From an uncultured Pelagibacteraceae bacterium (GTDB lineage: Bacteria; Pseudomonadota; Alphaproteobacteria; Pelagibacterales; Pelagibacteraceae), in NCBI GenBank assembly GCA_902555945.1, contig CACDUS010000004.1:54782-118781 (forward strand): 64,000 nucleotides of DNA, read 5' to 3'. The notes under the pieces are model-generated. The model was not told the origin of the DNA, did no database searches, and saw only the letters and a list, made by a program, of their open reading frames with translations. Shown here piece after piece: positions 9,185-18,271 of this stretch; the stretch's first letter is position 1; each line of letters begins with the position of its first letter. The translations under genes and the position numbers were made by a program.

Positions 9185-10510
9185 ATGCAACAATCTTCAA
9201 TATTTTATATCTTAAAATTATCTATCCCTATTTTCTTTGCAAATTTAGCAATTCCATTAGTTGGTATTATCGATACAGCTCTAATGGGAAATCTTGGAAA
9301 TCTTTCTTATTTAACAGCAACATCGATTGCAGCAAATTTATTCTCTATGCTATTTTGGAGTTTTGGTTTTTTAAGAATGGGAACTGTAGGTATGGTTTCT
9401 CAAGCTTTGGGGCAGAATAGTTATCCAGAAATTTTAAATATAGTTTTAAGAAATTTATTGTTTGTATTGATAGTTTCAGTCCTAATTTTTATATCTCAAA
9501 TATTTATTCTTAATCTAAGCTTAAAAATATTTAATTTATCTGAATTAACTAAAGAATTTTATATTCAGTATTTTAAAATAAGAATTTATTCAGCACCTGG
9601 CGAGTTAACTTTGTATATTATCACAGGTTTATTTGTTGGTTTACAAAAAACTAAAATTTCTAGCTTAGTAGTGGGTTGTTTTTCTATTTTAAATATATTT
9701 TTAAGTATTGTTTTAGTTACAAAATTTGATTTAAATATTAAAGGAGTTGCATATGGCACTTTGTTTTCTGCATTAATTACATCTCTAATATTTTTGATTT
9801 ATACTTTTAATTATCTAAATAAATTTACTGCTATTAAGATCAATTTAATAAACCTTTTTAATTTAAAAAAAATGAAAGATATTTTTAATATAAATTTTGA
9901 TATCTTTATTAGAACCATTTTATTAACATTTTCTTTTTTATGGTTTACTTATTTAGGAACTCAAATAGGAGAAGATTATGTTGCAGCTAATGCTATTTTA
10001 ATAAATTTAGTTTTCTTATCAGCATTTATATTAGATGCTTATGCATTTTCTACTGAAGGTATGGTTGGATATTCTCTTGGAAAAAAAGATTTAAAACTTT
10101 TTAAAACAATTATTAAAAATTCTTTTTTATTAAGTTCGCTAACTGGTCTTTTTATTTCAATTATCTATTTCTTTATTAACGAAAATGTAATTAATTTAAT
10201 GTCAGATATTGAAAATATTAGAAAGCTAAGTTCATCTTATGTAATTTGGTTAATTTTATTACCCTTCATTGCATCTTTCTGTTATCAATTTGATGGTATT
10301 TTTATTGGATGTTCTCAAACAAAAGAATTGAGAAACGCTATGATTTTTTCAGTACTTTGTTACTTATTAATTTCAATAACTTTAACAAAATATTTATCTA
10401 ATACAGGTGTTTGGATTTCACTTTGTTTATTTATGATATTAAGAGGATTATCATTGTTCTATTATTTAGATAAAATTTATCAAAGATTTAATTTTCAAAT
10501 TAAAATTTAA
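9185..10510 (+). CDS. MATE-family efflux transporter
   Basis: 12-TM protein; IPIFFANLAIPLVGIIDTALMGNLG. Confidence 0.88.
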   Translation: MQQSSIFYILKLSIPIFFANLAIPLVGIIDTALMGNLGNLSYLTATSIAANLFSMLFWSFGFLRMGTVGMVSQALGQNSYPEILNIVLRNLLFVLIVSVLIFISQIFILNLSLKIFNLSELTKEFYIQYFKIRIYSAPGELTLYIITGLFVGLQKTKISSLVVGCFSILNIFLSIVLVTKFDLNIKGVAYGTLFSALITSLIFLIYTFNYLNKFTAIKINLINLFNLKKMKDIFNINFDIFIRTILLTFSFLWFTYLGTQIGEDYVAANAILINLVFLSAFILDAYAFSTEGMVGYSLGKKDLKLFKTIIKNSFLLSSLTGLFISIIYFFINENVINLMSDIENIRKLSSSYVIWLILLPFIASFCYQFDGIFIGCSQTKELRNAMIFSVLCYLLISITLTKYLSNTGVWISLCLFMILRGLSLFYYLDKIYQRFNFQIKI

Positions 10511-10516
10511 AGAATT

Positions 10517-11233
10517 ATGGTAAAAAAAAATATTAAAAATTGGGATAATAAAACTTGGCTTTCATCAAAAAGATATATTCAATCTTTTAATAGTTTCTTA
10601 TTAAAGCAAGTTAAATTAAACAAAGATTCTAAAATTTTAGATATTGGCTGTGGGAGAGGTAAAATATTGGGTTCTTTATCTTCAAGATTAAAATTAAAAA
10701 ATAAGCCAATAGGAATTGATATAGAAAAACATTTAGATAGAGATAAAAGAATTAATTTCAAAAAAGTTGATGCAACAAATTATTTAAAAAAGAATAAAAT
10801 AAAATTTGATTTAATCTTAATCAAGCAAACAATTCATTTATTAAAATTTAATGAGATAAAACGATTGCTAGTTTTATGCAAAGAAACACTTAATCCTGGA
10901 GGAAAGATAATTATATTTTCATTAAATACAAATCGAAATGAAATTCCAACATTTTTATCAATGAAAAAAAAATTAAAAAAATCATTAAATAGAGATAAGA
11001 AAATAATTCAATTTATATTAAATTTAAATTTTAAAGCCTTAACCAAAAATTTCTCATTTAAGGTGAATATAACAAAAAAAAGATATATTGAGATGATTGA
11101 GAATAGATACATTTCAACACTATTAAGTTTTAAATCTAAGGAAATTGATAGAGGTATTAAAGAAATTAATGATAAATTTAAAAAAAATATAATTTTTAAA
11201 GACAAACTAATTTGCCTGATTTTAAATAATTAG
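10517..11233 (+). CDS. SAM-dependent methyltransferase
   Basis: Class I motif ILDIGCGRGKILGSL and FDLILIKQTIHLL. Confidence 0.75.
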   Translation: MVKKNIKNWDNKTWLSSKRYIQSFNSFLLKQVKLNKDSKILDIGCGRGKILGSLSSRLKLKNKPIGIDIEKHLDRDKRINFKKVDATNYLKKNKIKFDLILIKQTIHLLKFNEIKRLLVLCKETLNPGGKIIIFSLNTNRNEIPTFLSMKKKLKKSLNRDKKIIQFILNLNFKALTKNFSFKVNITKKRYIEMIENRYISTLLSFKSKEIDRGIKEINDKFKKNIIFKDKLICLILNN

Positions 11234-11235
11234 TT

Positions 11236-11325
11236 ACTTAAGGGTTCGCTCTTTCGTTCTCCAACCAAAAGAGCTCCCTTAAGTCGCCTTTCTGGCATTT
11301 AAGTCCGAATGGACTTTAAGTTTTT
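11236..11325 (+). ncRNA. Candidate small structured RNA: hairpins plus intrinsic terminator
   Basis: cttaaggg...cccttaag long hairpin (about 11239-11283), small gcc/ggc hairpin, then ttaagtcc-gaat-ggactttaa followed by gttttttg. Confidence 0.4.
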
Positions 11326-11350
11326 TGTTTTCGTTTTTATGAAATGTAAA

Positions 11351-11402
11351 GCTACCCAGCTAAGTGTCAGGTGGCATTTGATTCATTAAAACTACCTCCT
11401 TA
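11351..11402 (-). other. Strong Shine-Dalgarno plus 8-codon ORF (MNQMPPDT) and overlapping hairpin
   Basis: Minus strand TAAGGAGGT-AGTTTTA-ATGAATCAAATGCCACCTGACACTTAG; gctacc/ggtggc pairing at 11351-11375. Confidence 0.35.
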
Positions 11403-11423
11403 ATGAAAAGATAAATTTTGAAA

Positions 11424-11482
11424 AGGTTGTATTCAACTAATTTATTTTAATTTTACGAAAATATATTTCTTGAATACAACCT
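11424..11482. repeat. 13-bp perfect inverted repeat, 33-nt spacer
   Basis: AGGTTGTATTCAA (11424-11436) and TTGAATACAACCT (11470-11482). Confidence 0.8.
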
Positions 11483-11569
11483 GTCTGTTTTATAGTATTC
11501 GCACATCAAAAAAAACTTCCCTTATTAATAGAAATTTTAAATTGCATTAAGTTAAAATATAGTTAAGCT

Positions 11570-11755
11570 TTGATTATGAAATATATAAGTGGTTTAATTA
11601 ACTTAATCATAAGCCTAATAGTTTCTACAATTATAATTTATGCAATAAATTTTATTGCGGGTTTTGCCGGTGCAGATTATTCATTTACTAATGGTGAAGT
11701 ATTTGTAATTTGGATCTTGATGGCAATTCTTGTAAATAATTGTTTTAACAAATAG
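11570..11755 (+). CDS. Small membrane protein, hypothetical
   Basis: 61-aa ORF with two hydrophobic segments. Confidence 0.5.
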   Translation: MIMKYISGLINLIISLIVSTIIIYAINFIAGFAGADYSFTNGEVFVIWILMAILVNNCFNK

Positions 11756-11763
11756 ATCCTTCA

Positions 11764-12057
11764 ATGAGCAATGCAGTTAAGACTGACGATGTGATTTTTA
11801 ATTTTTTTAAACAAATTTGTGACGAAAAAGATGATAAAAAGTGCGTTGAACTAGGCAATAGTTGGATTAATGCAATGGAAACCAACTTAACTAAAATGGA
11901 AGCTAATTTAGAGGAAAAGGATAAGATTAAACATAAAGATAATATCCAAAATAATCGAGATCATCTTAATAGCATGAAAGGAAAAAATTCTTCCGAATGG
12001 AGAGAATACGCAACTAAATGTATGATAGAAATAATGGAAAATAAAACTCAATCATGA
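11764..12057 (+). CDS. Small hypothetical protein
   Basis: 97-aa charged ORF immediately downstream of the previous small ORF. Confidence 0.5.
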   Translation: MSNAVKTDDVIFNFFKQICDEKDDKKCVELGNSWINAMETNLTKMEANLEEKDKIKHKDNIQNNRDHLNSMKGKNSSEWREYATKCMIEIMENKTQS

Positions 12058-12143
12058 GTAATTTAGAAAAAGTATTCATCATGATCTGTGTTTCTTTGAT
12101 TATATTTACTCTTTATTATCTAATTGAAAAACACTTAATATAA
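12054..12143 (+). CDS. Very small single-TM protein (29 aa)
   Basis: MSNLEKVFIMICVSLIIFTLYYLIEKHLI; ATGA overlap with the upstream ORF. Confidence 0.35.
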   Translation: MSNLEKVFIMICVSLIIFTLYYLIEKHLI

Positions 12144-12182
12144 TTTTCTTTAATTTAAAATCAAAATAGATTAGAAATTTAA

Positions 12183-12246
12183 CAAGGGGTGTCCTAACAG
12201 ACTGAGATTAAACCCTAAGAACCTGTCCGGTAATTCAGAAAGGGAA
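12183..12246 (+). promoter_or_regulatory. TPP (thi-box) riboswitch
   Basis: AAGGGGTGTCC...ACTGAGATTAAACCCTAAGAACCTGTCCGGTAATTC...AGAAAGGGAA matches THI-box landmarks (GGGGUG, CUGAGA, ACCC-GAACCUG, GGUAAU). Confidence 0.92.
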
Positions 12247-12248
12247 AA

Positions 12249-13691
12249 ATGGATAATATATATTTTATAAGTCAATCAACATCACTAACATTAGTTATTG
12301 TAATTAGTTTTATATTTGCTTTTTTAGGCATATATCATTCAAAAAAAAATCAAGGGCTCAATAATTATTTAACTGCCAATAGAAATATTGGTTTATTTTC
12401 ATTAACCACTAGTTTAACCGCATCAGCTTTAGGCGCATGGATTTTATTTGGACCAGCCTCTGCTGCAACATGGGGAGGCATAGGTGCTATAATTGGTTAT
12501 TCTTTAGGTACGGCATTTCCAATGTTTTTTTTAATTTATTTGGGAAAAAAAATAAGAAAGGAATTTCCAAAAGGATCATCTCTAATTGAGTTTATGAGAA
12601 AAAAATTTGAAAAAAGTTTATTCAAACTAATTCTACTAATGACTATTTTTTATATGTTTATTTTTCTATGTGCTGAGGTGACTGCAGTAGCAGTTTTAAT
12701 TAATTATATATCAGGTACTGAACTTTGGATAACTGCATTAATAGTATTATTGTTTACACTCGTTTATACTTTGTATGGAGGTCTAAGAGCATCAATATTT
12801 ACCGATAATATCCAAATGATTGTAATTGGAATTTTGTTATTTATTTCATTTTATTATGTGAATTCATTTACAGGTTCTCAATTTTCTTTTGATTTTATAA
12901 ATAAAAAAAATCCTCAACTACTAAGTGGCTCTTATTTACCAAGTTATACTGCTGGCTTAACATTTTTTATTGCAGTTGCAGCAACTAATTTATTTCATCA
13001 GGGAAACTGGCAGCGTGTTTATGCTGCAAAAGATTTTAAAACTTTAAAACAAAGTCTAATTATTTCTTTTTTTATTATTATCCCTATTGTGTTTTATATG
13101 GGGTTTTCTGGAATGGTTGCTTTTTCAATTGATCCAAATATTAGACCTGATCTAGGTTTTTTTTCATTATTACTTAAAGAGCAAACTGTTTTTTTATCTC
13201 TCTTTATAATTACATTAGGTTTAGCATTAACTATTTCAACTGTTGACACATTAATAAATGCAATCTCAAGTCTGATTGTTGTTGATGGTAAAGCTACATT
13301 TAATCTAAAAAAAAAAACAAATTATTTAGTTTTTTCAAAATATATAATTATATTTTTATCAGTAGTTTCTTTTATTATTGCATCAAAAGGTTTTGATATC
13401 TTATATTTATTTTTGCTAGCAGATTTATTTTGTTGTGCTTTTGTTGTAACCGTATTTTACAGTTTTTATAATAAGAGTATTTCTGAAAAAACTGCTTACA
13501 CTTCAATCATCATAGGCCTTATTGGAGGTTTATTAATGTTTCCAACTCCAGACTTTTCAAAAAGTTTATTAGTAGGAATTTTATTACCTGAAGAAATATT
13601 CATATCTTTTGTTTCTCAATCCTTGTTATTTTTATCTTTTGTTGTGGCAACATTTCTACCATTTATCGTTATTAAAGCTAAAAAGTTGTAA
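12249..13691 (+). CDS. thiV: Sodium:solute symporter, putative thiamin-precursor (HMP) transporter
   Basis: SSS family protein (LTASALGAWILFGPASAATWGGIGAIIGYSLG) directly under a TPP riboswitch, as described for SAR11 thiV. Confidence 0.8.
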   Translation: MDNIYFISQSTSLTLVIVISFIFAFLGIYHSKKNQGLNNYLTANRNIGLFSLTTSLTASALGAWILFGPASAATWGGIGAIIGYSLGTAFPMFFLIYLGKKIRKEFPKGSSLIEFMRKKFEKSLFKLILLMTIFYMFIFLCAEVTAVAVLINYISGTELWITALIVLLFTLVYTLYGGLRASIFTDNIQMIVIGILLFISFYYVNSFTGSQFSFDFINKKNPQLLSGSYLPSYTAGLTFFIAVAATNLFHQGNWQRVYAAKDFKTLKQSLIISFFIIIPIVFYMGFSGMVAFSIDPNIRPDLGFFSLLLKEQTVFLSLFIITLGLALTISTVDTLINAISSLIVVDGKATFNLKKKTNYLVFSKYIIIFLSVVSFIIASKGFDILYLFLLADLFCCAFVVTVFYSFYNKSISEKTAYTSIIIGLIGGLLMFPTPDFSKSLLVGILLPEEIFISFVSQSLLFLSFVVATFLPFIVIKAKKL

Positions 13692-13738
13692 TTTAAGTTA
13701 ATTGTATTAATAAAATTAATAGCTATATATCTGTTTCA

Positions 13739-14674
13739 ATGACAGATAATCAGATAGTAATAAACAATCTATCAAAAGTTTATGATAACGGTTTCAATGC
13801 TTTAAAAAATATTAATCTAAATATTAAGAAAGGCGAAATTTTTGCAATGCTTGGTCCTAATGGGGCTGGCAAAACAACTTTAATAAGTATTATTTGTGGA
13901 ATAGTAAATCCAACCTCAGGGAAAGTGAGTGTCGATGATTATGATATTATTAATGATTATAGAGAAACTCGATCAAGAATTGGATTAGTACCTCAAGAAC
14001 TAACATTAGAACAATTTGAAACAGTATTTAATAATGTTTCATATTCAAGAGGTCTTTATGGAAAAAAACCTGATCCTGATCATATAGAAAAAGTTTTAAA
14101 ACAATTAAGTTTATGGGATAAAAAAGATCTTAGACTTCGTCAATTGTCAGGTGGAATGAAACGAAGAGTTTTAATTGCAAAAGCTTTATCTCATGAACCT
14201 TCAATTTTATTTTTAGATGAGCCTACAGCAGGTGTTGATGTTGAATTGAGACAAGATATGTGGAAAGTTGTTGAGAGTTTAAGAGAAACTGGTGTCACTA
14301 TAATTTTAACTACACACTATATCGAAGAAGCAGAAGCAATAGCGGATAGGGTAGGTGTGATTAATCAAGGTGAGATTATTGTAGTAGATAATACTCAAGA
14401 TTTGTTAAAAAAAATGGGACATAAAACTTTGACTGTTGAGTTACAAGATAAAATTTCTGTAATTCCATCTTCATTGGAAAAATATAACTTATCTCTAGGA
14501 ACAAATATGATGAGTTTAAATTATACCTACAATGTACAAGCAAAACAAACTGGTATAACTAATTTATTGCAAGATTTAAAAGATGCAGGATTAAAATTAA
14601 AAGATTTAAAAACTGAACAAAGCAATCTAGAGAAAATCTTTGTGAGTTTGGTAAGGGATAAAAATGAAAATTAA
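13739..14674 (+). CDS. ABC-2 type transporter ATP-binding protein
   Basis: Walker [35 protein letters not shown]. Confidence 0.93.
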   Translation: MTDNQIVINNLSKVYDNGFNALKNINLNIKKGEIFAMLGPNGAGKTTLISIICGIVNPTSGKVSVDDYDIINDYRETRSRIGLVPQELTLEQFETVFNNVSYSRGLYGKKPDPDHIEKVLKQLSLWDKKDLRLRQLSGGMKRRVLIAKALSHEPSILFLDEPTAGVDVELRQDMWKVVESLRETGVTIILTTHYIEEAEAIADRVGVINQGEIIVVDNTQDLLKKMGHKTLTVELQDKISVIPSSLEKYNLSLGTNMMSLNYTYNVQAKQTGITNLLQDLKDAGLKLKDLKTEQSNLEKIFVSLVRDKNEN

Positions 14675-15431
14675 TTATTACGCCTTAAAAGCAATTTATC
14701 TTCATGAAATGGATCGCTTTAGAAGAACTATGACCCAATCATTATTGTCTCCAGTGTTAACTACTTCATTGTATTTTATAGTTTTTGGATCTGTCATAGG
14801 CGGCTATGTTGAAAAAATAGATGGTATTAGCTACGGTTCTTATATCGTACCTGGTCTTTTGATGTTAACGTTGTTAACTCAATCAATCAGTAACACATCT
14901 TTTGGAATTTTTTTTCCAAAATTTAATGGAACAATATATGAGATATTAGCCGCACCTATTTCTACTTTAGAAGTGGTTCTAGCTTTTGTTGGAGCAGGTG
15001 CTACTAAAACACTAATAGTCGGACTTGTGATATTTATAACTTCATTATTCTTTGTTGAGGTACAAGTTGAGTATCCTTTATTGATGATATTTTTACTAGT
15101 TTTAGTAGCTTTTACTTTTGCATTATTTGGTTTTTTAATTGGATTAATGAGTTCTAATTTTGAACAAATGTCAATTATTCCCACATTATTTATAACTCCA
15201 ATGGTTTTTTTAGGAGGAAGTTTATACTCCCTGGATATGTTGCCACCTTTCTGGCAAACAATCACTTATTTTAATCCTGTTGTTTACTTAATTAATGGTT
15301 TGAGATTTTCTTTTTATGGAGTTTCTGATTTTAACATATGGATTAGTATTGGAACAATGATTTCCTTTTTATTAATTTGTGTAACAGTCGTTACAGTGCT
15401 TTTGAAAAAAGGTTATAATATTAAATCTTAA
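14664..15431 (+). CDS. ABC-2 type transporter permease
   Basis: ABC2 membrane protein; overlaps the ATPase gene; [33 protein letters not shown]. Confidence 0.9.
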   Translation: MKINYYALKAIYLHEMDRFRRTMTQSLLSPVLTTSLYFIVFGSVIGGYVEKIDGISYGSYIVPGLLMLTLLTQSISNTSFGIFFPKFNGTIYEILAAPISTLEVVLAFVGAGATKTLIVGLVIFITSLFFVEVQVEYPLLMIFLLVLVAFTFALFGFLIGLMSSNFEQMSIIPTLFITPMVFLGGSLYSLDMLPPFWQTITYFNPVVYLINGLRFSFYGVSDFNIWISIGTMISFLLICVTVVTVLLKKGYNIKS

Positions 15432-16582
15432 GAAGAAGCTATTTTTTTTTTAGGATCATAAAAAGGTTTTTCAACTACACTACAATCAAATTCATTGTTA
15501 TTTGTTTTAAATTTAAACTTACCACCTATTTCAGTATGATCTATTGATAACATAGCAAGAGCAATATTCTTTTTTAATCTAGGTGAATAAACAGCAGAAG
15601 TTACTTTACCAATTTCTTTATCATTATTATAAATTGACCAAAAAGTTGTGTTAGGACCTTTTAATGGCTCGCAATGTAATTCTAGGCCAACTTGTTTTCT
15701 TTTAATACCTTCTTTTTTAATTTTTTTTAAAGCTTCTTTACCAACAAAATTAATTTCACTATCTAAATTTATTAAACGATCTAAACCTAATTCGAATGGA
15801 TTTGTGTTGATGTCTGCATCAGCATGATAAGAAAGCATTCCACCTTCAATTCTTCTTATAGAAGATGTGTGACCAGGCTTTAGACCATGCTCTTTTCCAG
15901 CTTCCATAATTTTTTCATAAAGATCATTACCTTTTGATCCATCTCTTAAATAAATCTCATACCCAAGTTCGCTTGACCATCCTGTTCTTGATACAATAAG
16001 TGGAATTCCATCCAAACTGTACTCTCTTAACCAATAATATTTCAAACTTTGTATGTCTTCGCCAAATAATTTAATCATAATTTTTCCAGAATTTGGCCCT
16101 TGTAACTGCAATGGTGACACATCAGGCTCAGTAATTTTAACATTTAAACCAGAGTTTACAGCGACTCCTTGCGCCCATAACAAAATATCACTATCAGCTA
16201 ATGATAACCAAAAATGATTTTCTGCTAATCTTAAAAGGACAGGATCATTTAAAATTCCCCCATCATTATTAACGATTAATACATATTTACATTGACCAAC
16301 CTCTAATTTTGAAAGATCTCTTGGAGTTAATAATTGGGTGAATTTGTATGCATCCGGCCCTGTGATTTCAACCTGCCTTTCAACTGCAACATCACATAAA
16401 ATAGCTTTTTCAATTAAATTCCAAAAGTTTTGTTCAGGACTTCCAAAATCTCTTGGAATATACATATGATTGTAAACCGAAAATCCTGTTGCTCCCCATT
16501 TAACAGTTGAGTCAAAATATGGTGATTTTCTTATTTGAGTACCAAAACCAAAATTTTTATTAATCATAAAAGGTCGTAGCAC
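15428..16582 (-). CDS. DMSP demethylase-like / GcvT-fold aminomethyltransferase family protein
   Basis: DVAVERQVEITGPDAYKFTQLLTPRDLSKLEVGQCKYVLIVNNDGGILNDPV and RIEGGMLSYHADADINTNPFELGLDRLI, DmdA-like. Confidence 0.7.
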   Translation of the reverse strand: MLRPFMINKNFGFGTQIRKSPYFDSTVKWGATGFSVYNHMYIPRDFGSPEQNFWNLIEKAILCDVAVERQVEITGPDAYKFTQLLTPRDLSKLEVGQCKYVLIVNNDGGILNDPVLLRLAENHFWLSLADSDILLWAQGVAVNSGLNVKITEPDVSPLQLQGPNSGKIMIKLFGEDIQSLKYYWLREYSLDGIPLIVSRTGWSSELGYEIYLRDGSKGNDLYEKIMEAGKEHGLKPGHTSSIRRIEGGMLSYHADADINTNPFELGLDRLINLDSEINFVGKEALKKIKKEGIKRKQVGLELHCEPLKGPNTTFWSIYNNDKEIGKVTSAVYSPRLKKNIALAMLSIDHTEIGGKFKFKTNNNEFDCSVVEKPFYDPKKKIASS

Positions 16583-16609
16583 ATTAAATAAGAATTTAAA
16601 ATATATTAG

Positions 16610-16639
16610 TTTAACTGACCCATTTCTGGGCCAGTTAAA
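16610..16639 (-). terminator. Stem-loop between isocitrate lyase and the DmdA-like gene
   Basis: tttaactg-a-ccc-atttct-ggg-c-cagttaaa. Confidence 0.5.
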
Positions 16640-16669
16640 AACTACTAATACACAAGAGGAATTGTTTTA

Positions 16670-17944
16670 TTAGAATTGTTCAGACTCTGTCGAGCCTTCC
16701 ATTGCTGTGGTTGAGCTCTTTCCACTACTTATCGTATTAGAAACAGCATCAAAATAAGAAGTACCAACTTCTCTTTGATGTTTTACACTAGTGTAACCAT
16801 CTTTTTCACGAGCAAATTCTTGTTGTTGGATTCTTGAATAAGCAGTCATACCTTCTTTCTTATATTTTTCCGCTAATTCAAAAATTGCAATATTTTGAGT
16901 ATGAAATCCTGCTAAAGTAATAAACTGAAACTTGTAACCCATTTTACTTATCTCTTTTTGGAAAGAGGCAATTTCGTCATCTGACAAATGTTTTTTCCAA
17001 TTAAATGAAGGAGAACAATTGTAAGCTAAAAGTTTTCCCGGAAATTTTTCATGTATTGCATCAGCAAATTTTTTTGCTTCTTCTAAATTTGGTGTTGCTG
17101 TTTCACACCAAATTAAATCTGAATATGGTGCATAAGCTAAACCTCTAGAAATAGCTTGATCGATGCCTGCTTTAACATAATAGAATCCTTCTGGAGATCT
17201 TTCACCAGTTAAAAATGGTTTGTCATTTTCATCATGATCGTTTGTAATTAGTTTTGCTGCATTAGCATCTGTTCTAGCAAGTATAATTAATGGCACATCA
17301 GCTATATCAGCGGCCAATCTTGCAGCCTTTAAATTTTTAATCATAGTACCTGTTGGAACAAGTACTTTTCCTCCCATATGACCACATTTTTTTTCACTAG
17401 CTAACTGATCTTCAAAATGAACGCCAGCTGCGCCAGCTTTAATAAATTTTTTTGCAAGTTCAAAAACATTTAACGGACCACCGAATCCAGCCTCACCATC
17501 AGCAATAATTGGCAACATATAATCTACTTTATTTTCTTTTTTCATGTCACCATCTAGTAATTCCATATGTTGAATTTGATCTGCTCTTATTAAAGCATTA
17601 TTCATCGACTCAACCAATTTAGGAGCACTGTCATAAGGATACAAAGATTGATCTGGATACATTTCACCAGCACTGTTCGCATCTGCCGCCACTTGCCATC
17701 CACTTAAATATATTGCTTTTAATCCAGCTTTAGCATGTTGGACTGCATGATTTCCAGATAAAGAACCAAGTGTATTTACATAAGGTTCTGTGTTTAATAA
17801 ATTCCATAATTTCTTTGATTGATGTTTGCATAAAGAATACTCAATTTTAATTGAACCTCTTAATCTCTCAACATCCTCAGGAGTATAATCTCTTTTTATT
17901 CCTGCAAATCTTTTTAAGTCGTATGAGATATTTTCTGCACTCAT
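16670..17944 (-). CDS. aceA: Isocitrate lyase
   Basis: [56 protein letters not shown]. Confidence 0.95.
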   Translation of the reverse strand: MSAENISYDLKRFAGIKRDYTPEDVERLRGSIKIEYSLCKHQSKKLWNLLNTEPYVNTLGSLSGNHAVQHAKAGLKAIYLSGWQVAADANSAGEMYPDQSLYPYDSAPKLVESMNNALIRADQIQHMELLDGDMKKENKVDYMLPIIADGEAGFGGPLNVFELAKKFIKAGAAGVHFEDQLASEKKCGHMGGKVLVPTGTMIKNLKAARLAADIADVPLIILARTDANAAKLITNDHDENDKPFLTGERSPEGFYYVKAGIDQAISRGLAYAPYSDLIWCETATPNLEEAKKFADAIHEKFPGKLLAYNCSPSFNWKKHLSDDEIASFQKEISKMGYKFQFITLAGFHTQNIAIFELAEKYKKEGMTAYSRIQQQEFAREKDGYTSVKHQREVGTSYFDAVSNTISSGKSSTTAMEGSTESEQF

Positions 17945-17998
17945 TTTTACCTTTTTATTAATTTTTTTTGAAAACGAATTAAGTTGAACGAAGAAAAA

Positions 17999-18160
17999 TT
18001 AGTTTGAGTCGTTTAGGGTCTCAACTAGATCTTTCATTCCACTTGAACCCCAATCACAATGATCATCTCTCATGTAGATTCCTCTGCTATTATGTTTAGC
18101 TAGGTCCTCATGTCTTATGATTTGAGCCTCATTTTCGTTGTTTTTTAATTTTTCGTCCAT
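17999..18160 (-). CDS. Small conserved-looking protein (53 aa), not in ORF track
   Basis: MDEKLKNNENEAQIIRHEDLAKHNSRGIYMRDDHCDWGSSGMKDLVETLNDSN; continuous frame upstream of aceA. Confidence 0.6.
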   Translation of the reverse strand: MDEKLKNNENEAQIIRHEDLAKHNSRGIYMRDDHCDWGSSGMKDLVETLNDSN

Positions 18161-18173
18161 GTAAATTTTATAA

Positions 18174-18263
18174 TTTACAAGATTTACAAAATCTACATAA
18201 ATATATAAAAAGCTTGTAAATTAAGGAAAAAATTTGTAAAAATAAATTTACAAAATTTACAAA
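18174..18263. promoter_or_regulatory. Operator array of TTTACAAA/TTTGTAAA sites
   Basis: Six near-identical copies at 18174, 18183, 18214, 18233, 18247 and 18256 in the divergent promoter region. Confidence 0.65.
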
Positions 18264-18271
18264 TAGAAAAT

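Noticed and set aside
11230-11298. 22-aa minus-strand ORF MPERRLKGALLVGERKSEPLSN
   Set aside because: Coincides with the strong hairpin and has no clear RBS; likely incidental.
11234-11500. Considered tmRNA, 6S RNA, SRP RNA or RNase P RNA
   Set aside because: No tRNA-like TTCGAATC/CCA module, ANDN-type tag, GGAAGCAGC SRP loop or RNase P core motifs were visible.
14879-15265. 128-aa antisense ORF opposite the ABC-2 permease
   Set aside because: Lies wholly inside a well-supported CDS; low-complexity composition.
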